From: Okeania sp. SIO2C9
Lineage (GTDB): Bacteria > Cyanobacteriota > Cyanobacteriia > Cyanobacteriales > Microcoleaceae
Assembly: GCF_010672455.1 (NCBI RefSeq)
Contig: NZ_JAAHGO010000068.1
Span: 1-49,650, forward strand
Reading direction: 5' to 3'
Length of the DNA stretch: 49,650 nt
Shown: positions 45,487 to 49,650 of the stretch, piece after piece
Position numbering within the stretch: the stretch's first letter is position 1
Layout of the letters: each line of letters opens with the position of its first letter
Notes under the pieces: model-generated
The model's input: the letters and a program-made list of their open reading frames with translations, nothing else
Database searches by the model: none
Told to the model about the DNA's origin: nothing
Made by a program: the position numbers and the translations under genes

Positions 45487-46671
45487 TTAGGTAAACGAAA
45501 AATTCAATTTTTTGAGATACTGCTTAATTTTAAATTTAAGTATTTTGAACTTAATTGCTTTCACTAAATCTTGCCTACCAATATTTTCTAGAGGATCAAT
45601 CAATGAGGAAAGAAAATTGGCTTTTACTTCTGTTGAAACAGGTATATTATTAATCATTTTTGGAGTTACATCATTTTCTACAAATGCCTCTGATTCAGCA
45701 AGTTTGCTAAGAATCAGTAATCCTAACATTGTTCGGACACATTTTTCACAATAGCCACAGTTAATTTTTTCTTTGGGCAAGACTTTAATTTGATGACAAG
45801 GTTGCATTAAATTCAAACCAGGTTGCCACTGTGCCAAAATCTTTAATTTTTGAATACGAGTTAAACCATACTCTTCCACTTGAATTTGAATACCAGCACT
45901 GGAAAAATTATTAATCAATAGAGGATTTCCACCCGTTATCAATTCTTCTAATCCTACTCCATCGGAAGCGAACAAAATCTTAGAAAAACGATGATTAAAA
46001 GCATGGGCGACCGCAATATTTGCTGCACTAAAACCTATTGAAGTAAAACACTCATAACTTGGACAAAGTGAACGAGCATTAACATGAATAGGTATTAATT
46101 GAAAATTCTCAGTTTTCCCTAAATTAGTTAATCTTTCTGTGACTATCTCAAAAGCAGATAAACGCTCTGGTACAGGAGTCGATCCATTGAAATCATACTC
46201 ATTAACTCCAAAGAATAGTAAGCATTCACGAATAGATTCTGGATGTTCTAAGGGATAATTGAGACGATTGTTGCGTAATGTGGTTAAACCATCAACTCCC
46301 CCTGAAAGAAAACAACCCGTGTAAGGAGTTGTTCTAGGATATGATGGTATCAATCCATCTTGAGGTTCAATGGTTAAAGGCTGACAATGATCGTACCAGA
46401 GTTGATAAATTGCCATTGCTGCATCTAAACCAGAGTATAATCGAGGACAAATAGAACCTTGAACAAAAATCCGTTTTTCTCCCAACCAGACAGCAAAAGG
46501 TAAACTAGCTAAAACGAAAGCATTAGCACTAGGTTGTAAATCTTCTGCAAAAGGGTAAGGGGCCTCAAAATACAAGACTTGTGCTGATGTTTTGGCAGTT
46601 TCCCAAATTATATCGGCAGCAACTCGTCTTCTTTCTCCTAATTCTTCGGTGCGTAAGTTTTCTATTCTCAT
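45487..46671 (-). CDS. QueC-like PP-loop protein, paralogue B (altered PP-loop)
   Basis: The 394-residue protein has the same layout as its neighbours: about 118 N-terminal residues (AYPFAEDLQPSANAF-like, KRIFVQGSICPRLYSGLDAA), the PP-loop TGCFLSGGVDGLTTL with SGGVDG at 123-128, SFEC-type middle part (SLCPSYECFTSIGFSAANIA), ILFASDGVGLEELITGGNPL and the zinc site C292-x12-C305-GYC308-EKC311. The last Ser of the SGG(L/V)DS motif is Gly, and the Cys spacing is three residues longer than in paralogues A and C. It therefore may be catalytically altered or act as a partner subunit. 46 bases separate it from paralogue A upstream, so the two are likely one operon. Confidence 0.8.
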   Translation of the reverse strand: MRIENLRTEELGERRRVAADIIWETAKTSAQVLYFEAPYPFAEDLQPSANAFVLASLPFAVWLGEKRIFVQGSICPRLYSGLDAAMAIYQLWYDHCQPLTIEPQDGLIPSYPRTTPYTGCFLSGGVDGLTTLRNNRLNYPLEHPESIRECLLFFGVNEYDFNGSTPVPERLSAFEIVTERLTNLGKTENFQLIPIHVNARSLCPSYECFTSIGFSAANIAVAHAFNHRFSKILFASDGVGLEELITGGNPLLINNFSSAGIQIQVEEYGLTRIQKLKILAQWQPGLNLMQPCHQIKVLPKEKINCGYCEKCVRTMLGLLILSKLAESEAFVENDVTPKMINNIPVSTEVKANFLSSLIDPLENIGRQDLVKAIKFKILKFKIKQYLKKLNFSFT

Positions 46672-46717
46672 TATTTCTACTCCATTAAACTTTTGATAAA
46701 CTCAAAAAAACAGATTT

Positions 46718-47884
46718 TCATTTTGGTAAATTTAAAATATTTCTAGCATTATTGATTGATTTTTTTGCCCATTGTTTTAGCATTTTGTTAGTCTTGATCA
46801 AATAATTTTTACGTTTTAATGCTTTCTGCATAGCTTCTAGCAATTCTGGATCATCTCCTCGTTGTTCAAGAATAGCGATCGCCTGTAAAATCCGAAAACG
46901 ATTATCTAAATTATCTATTACTTGCTGACTAAATGCTTCTAAATCAAGAGATTCAGGAAAAGTTTTAGCTTCAGATAAAGAATGGCAGGTACGCAAAAAA
47001 GCCATTGTCCACAAACATTTACGACATTGACCACAATTATATCTAGTTTCTTTTACTTGCCAACAAACACGCAAATGTTCTAAAGCTAAATCCCAAGTAG
47101 AAATATCTTTAATTTTGTCAAAGCGACTAGCTTCACACCCATCATGTATTAATTCAAGAGATGGAATACTCCACAGTGGATCGAGTCCAGGATGAGAGCC
47201 ATGAGGAAATAAAAAGGCATAATAATACGATGAGGGTATATAAATTTTATGAAAAATTGATCCTAAAAAATGGGCTACTGCCGCTATAGCTGCACCATGA
47301 TAGTCATCCCAATAAACATAGCGATCGCTATACTGACGGATATTAGTTTGTACTTCAATAAACTCAAGATTTAATTTTTCTGCAATTTGTCTTAATCTTG
47401 GGCTTACTATTTCACAAAATTTGGAGTTATTGACAGGAATATCAAAACCATGAACAAAAATGAGATGAGTAATTTCTTCTCTATGTTTTTTGAGTGTATA
47501 AAAAGAATCTACTCCACCAGAAAAAAATAATCCTACTCCTTTCTTTGAGTTAGAATATGTTGAATAATCTAAGTTTTTTTGTTGTTCAAATTCAATCATA
47601 TTCCAAGATGAATCCCAATTATGTTTTACCAGTTGAACTTTTTGAGCAGAAGCCAATATCTGGTCGGAAACTGGAGTTTGCAGCCATACATTTAAACCTT
47701 TTTTCATAGCACATAAAAGTACAGTAGGAATAAAAGGATCGGCAGATTGGTTAATTTCTAAATTCTGATTATTTGTCTTAAACCAAACTTCAATAGCTTC
47801 GTGAGAATCAGAAATTACAGAAGATAATTGAGTATAATTATTTTCTATTGATAAATTTAGTTTTTCAAGTTCTATCTTATTCAT
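46718..47884 (-). CDS. QueC-like PP-loop ATPase, paralogue A
   Basis: The 388-residue protein has an N-terminal segment of about 115 residues, then GVGLFFSGGVDSFYTLKKH (SGGVDS 122-127), LIFVHGFDIPV, the YWDDYHGAAIAAVAHFLG helix, IYIPSSYYY, DPLWSIPSLELIHDGCEASR and the zinc site C274-x9-C284-GQC287-RKC290. All residues expected for ATP binding and zinc are present. A Lys-rich helix ends the protein. It is the first gene of the minus-strand cluster; CRY-DASH ends about 160 bases upstream. The intervening DNA is the source of the copy found before paralogue C. Confidence 0.82.
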   Translation of the reverse strand: MNKIELEKLNLSIENNYTQLSSVISDSHEAIEVWFKTNNQNLEINQSADPFIPTVLLCAMKKGLNVWLQTPVSDQILASAQKVQLVKHNWDSSWNMIEFEQQKNLDYSTYSNSKKGVGLFFSGGVDSFYTLKKHREEITHLIFVHGFDIPVNNSKFCEIVSPRLRQIAEKLNLEFIEVQTNIRQYSDRYVYWDDYHGAAIAAVAHFLGSIFHKIYIPSSYYYAFLFPHGSHPGLDPLWSIPSLELIHDGCEASRFDKIKDISTWDLALEHLRVCWQVKETRYNCGQCRKCLWTMAFLRTCHSLSEAKTFPESLDLEAFSQQVIDNLDNRFRILQAIAILEQRGDDPELLEAMQKALKRKNYLIKTNKMLKQWAKKSINNARNILNLPK

Positions 47885-47944
47885 AGTTTAGGTATCTAAA
47901 TCCTTTGATGAAGTATAAATATATAGATACAAGGAATCTTTGAT

Positions 47945-48182
47945 ATTAACAGTCAAGCCTTTGAGGAACAAAAAATTTTGTTAGACAATACAATAATAAA
48001 TTTTACTATATTTGATCGAATTTATCAATTATATATGTCTGCCATTCAATATTTCTGCTTCCTTATTGAGGGTTTTAATGCAGCATTATAAATTTTTTCA
48101 TTCTCCTTAACAGACTGCCACAAATCAATCATTGGCTGTGGATAATCAACACCAATTTTTACACCAAACCTCTCTTGTTCAA
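47945..48182 (-). repeat. Source segment of the photolyase-end duplication
   Basis: This segment includes the true 3' end of the CRY-DASH gene and the spacer to paralogue A. Its partner at 44996-45232 differs by about 10 percent by eye. Confidence 0.9.
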
Positions 48183-49530
48183 CAGGTGATAATTTCCCTG
48201 GTTCATGTATTTTAGCAGCAGGTATTCCTTTTAATTCTGGCAACCAATGTTTAACATATTTTCCTTGGGAGTCGTAATCTTTTGCCTGTTTAGGAATATT
48301 AAAATAACGAAAACCCCGTGCATCATTTCCTACTCCAGCAGTATAATTCCAATTTCCCCAGTTACTACAAACATCATAATCTATCAGTAAAGACTCAAAC
48401 CATTCAGCACCTATTTGCCAATTAATTCCTAAATTTTTAGTCAGAAAACTAGCAACATTTTGTCTACCACGATTTGACATAAAACCTGTCATTAAAAGTT
48501 CGCGCATATTAGCATCTACTAGGGGAAATCCTGTTTGACCTTCTTGCCATTTTCTAAATTTTTCCCAATCTTCTTGCCAAGGAATAGCTACTCCTTGTAA
48601 ACCAGACTTATAAAATACTTTATTTCCATGTTTTTGACAAATAAACCGGAAATAATCTCGCCATAATAATTCAAATATCAACCAATAAGTAGAATTATTT
48701 TTTACCCTCAGCTCTTCATATTCTAGCACCTGTTCATAAATATAACGAGGTGATAAACATCCTAAAGCTAACCAAGGAGAAAATTTAGAGGAATAATTTG
48801 CCCCGAGCATTCCATTTCTTGTTTCTTTATAAACTTTTAGACAGTCTTGCTGCCAAAAGTAATTTTTTACTCTTTCTTTTCCAGCAATTTCTCCGCCTCT
48901 AAATGCTAAAACTGCTCGTGAATCTTGTGGTGGTAATTCTAGATTTAGTTTGGATAAAGTAGGTAACTCTCCCAGCTCAACTTCTGGCAAAAATGGTAAT
49001 TTTTTAGGAGTTGAAAATGTAGGATTTATACTGGATTTTTTTTCTATCTCTTTCCGAAAACTGGTAAATACTTCTGGTAATTGTTTAATTTCAAAAGGTA
49101 AATCATCAGGATGGTAAAGTGTGTGACCCCAAAATGATTGAAACTTAACCCCAATTTTTTTTAATGCTTGATGAAGTGCTGTTTCTACTTTAATTTCTTC
49201 TGCTGTAACTTCTTGATGAAAAAATACAGATTTAACCTTCAATTCTTGAGCAAGTTGAGGAATTGCTATTTCTGGTTTTTGTTGACGAATTATTAAATTG
49301 CTACCTAATTTTTGCAGAGTATTACGCAAGTCAGCAATACTTTCAATTAAAAAATTTGCCCGAAAAGCACCTGTTTTAGGAAAGCCAAAATTAGTCTTAC
49401 CAAATTGTCTTGAATCGAAGCAATAAACAGGAATAATTTGAGCCTTAGTTTTTAGTGCTTTATCGAGCGGTTCATGGTCATGGACGCGTAAGTCGTTACG
49501 ATACCATAATATAATTCTGTCTTGATTCAT
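48046..49530 (-). CDS. cry: Cryptochrome DASH / deoxyribodipyrimidine photolyase
   Basis: The 494-residue FAD protein repairs cyclobutane pyrimidine dimers (in single-stranded DNA for DASH types) using blue light. N-terminal antenna domain: ILWYRNDLRVHDHEPLDKA, VYCFDSRQFG, FPKTGAFRANFLIESIADLR. FAD domain: RNGMLGANYSSKFSPWLALG, ELLWRDYFRFICQKHGNKVF, GFPLVDANMRELLMTGFMSN, RGRQNVASFLTKNLGINWQI and SNWGNWNYTAGVGNDARGFR. GMLGANYSSKFSPWLA and NVASFLTKNLGI are DASH hallmarks. ATG at 49530 is clear. The C-terminus (ERFGVKIGVDYPQPMIDLW) is the source of the duplicated scar near 45.1 kb. Confidence 0.95.
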   Translation of the reverse strand: MNQDRIILWYRNDLRVHDHEPLDKALKTKAQIIPVYCFDSRQFGKTNFGFPKTGAFRANFLIESIADLRNTLQKLGSNLIIRQQKPEIAIPQLAQELKVKSVFFHQEVTAEEIKVETALHQALKKIGVKFQSFWGHTLYHPDDLPFEIKQLPEVFTSFRKEIEKKSSINPTFSTPKKLPFLPEVELGELPTLSKLNLELPPQDSRAVLAFRGGEIAGKERVKNYFWQQDCLKVYKETRNGMLGANYSSKFSPWLALGCLSPRYIYEQVLEYEELRVKNNSTYWLIFELLWRDYFRFICQKHGNKVFYKSGLQGVAIPWQEDWEKFRKWQEGQTGFPLVDANMRELLMTGFMSNRGRQNVASFLTKNLGINWQIGAEWFESLLIDYDVCSNWGNWNYTAGVGNDARGFRYFNIPKQAKDYDSQGKYVKHWLPELKGIPAAKIHEPGKLSPVEQERFGVKIGVDYPQPMIDLWQSVKENEKIYNAALKPSIRKQKY

Positions 49531-49583
49531 AAGCTTTTATATCAATTTGATAAATGTTTGCTACAAATAACTTTCTAGGTTTT

Positions 49584-49632
49584 AGGTGGTCGGTGGTCGG
49601 TGGTCGGTGGTCGGTGGTCGGTGGTCGGTGGT
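49584..49632. repeat. Heptamer tandem repeat (GGTGGTC)
   Basis: About seven head-to-tail copies of GGTGGTC follow TTTTA at 49580 and end in GGTAGGGG. It is a short tandemly repeated repeat of the cyanobacterial type, upstream of CRY-DASH. Confidence 0.9.
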
Positions 49633-49650
49633 AGGGGTTAAGTATTAGGA

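Noticed and set aside
43759-47884. The QueC-like genes as part of queuosine synthesis or a known Qat/CBASS defence system
   Set aside because: No queD, queE, queF, qatA, qatB, qatD or CBASS cyclase gene is present in the window, and the proteins carry an extra N-terminal region.

Overview
The window looks like a chromosomal segment of a filamentous, low-GC marine-type cyanobacterium (Trichodesmium/Okeania/Moorena-like; the genus is my inference). The evidence is a PetG subunit of cytochrome b6f, a CytM-like cytochrome, tocopherol cyclase, a DUF2996 protein, a LabA-type NYN protein, CRY-DASH photolyase, many GCGATCGC (HIP1) octamers and heptameric tandem repeats. Coding density is low. Much of the space between genes is made of MITE-like repeats, several nested in one another, plus decayed insertion sequences.

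Layout. 1-1.3 kb: octamer tandem repeat and a decayed IS630 element with intact ends. 1.7-3.8 kb: a lipoprotein and two conserved cyanobacterial proteins. 4.0-6.3 kb: an alpha/beta hydrolase and a PlsC-type acyltransferase (together resembling the two halves of plant phytyl ester synthase), separated by a ~395 bp tandem duplication. 6.6-7.0 kb: a structured RNA resembling HEARO/omega RNA. 7.1-15.8 kb: metG, labA-like, lptC-like, tocopherol cyclase and a PilB/GspE ATPase. 15.9-23.1 kb: a repeat-rich region with a cupin gene, an IS1 remnant, a frameshifted HD-domain gene and a CRISPR graveyard: a three-repeat degenerate array, a Csx3 pseudogene and a remnant of a CRISPR-associated WYL-type protein. 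23.1-28.7 kb: tRNA-Thr, cytM-like, petG, rsmD and hisH. hisH is split after codon 12 by a 2.56 kb group II intron encoding a reverse transcriptase/HNH protein; both splice junctions can be read directly. Next come a pyroglutamyl-peptidase-like gene, a PAS-GGDEF-EAL protein and a sugar-type ABC ATPase. 35.5-37.4 kb: an IS200/IS605 tnpA/tnpB remnant with two other elements inserted into tnpB.

37.7-47.9 kb holds the most unusual gene set. A GT2 glycosyltransferase, a polysaccharide pyruvyl transferase-like protein and an asparagine-synthetase-like protein lie on the plus strand, followed by a plus-strand pseudogene of a QueC-like PP-loop protein. On the minus strand are three more QueC-like paralogues and a dethiobiotin-synthetase/DUF1611-like P-loop NTPase whose start overlaps one of them. 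A ~240 bp copy of the 3' end of the neighbouring CRY-DASH gene lies in front of a second QueC-like gene, which shows that this cluster grew by tandem duplication. I suggest, as inference only, that the region builds and decorates a surface glycan or small molecule using several ATP-pyrophosphatase (amide- or nitrile-forming) enzymes. The window ends in CRY-DASH and a heptamer repeat.
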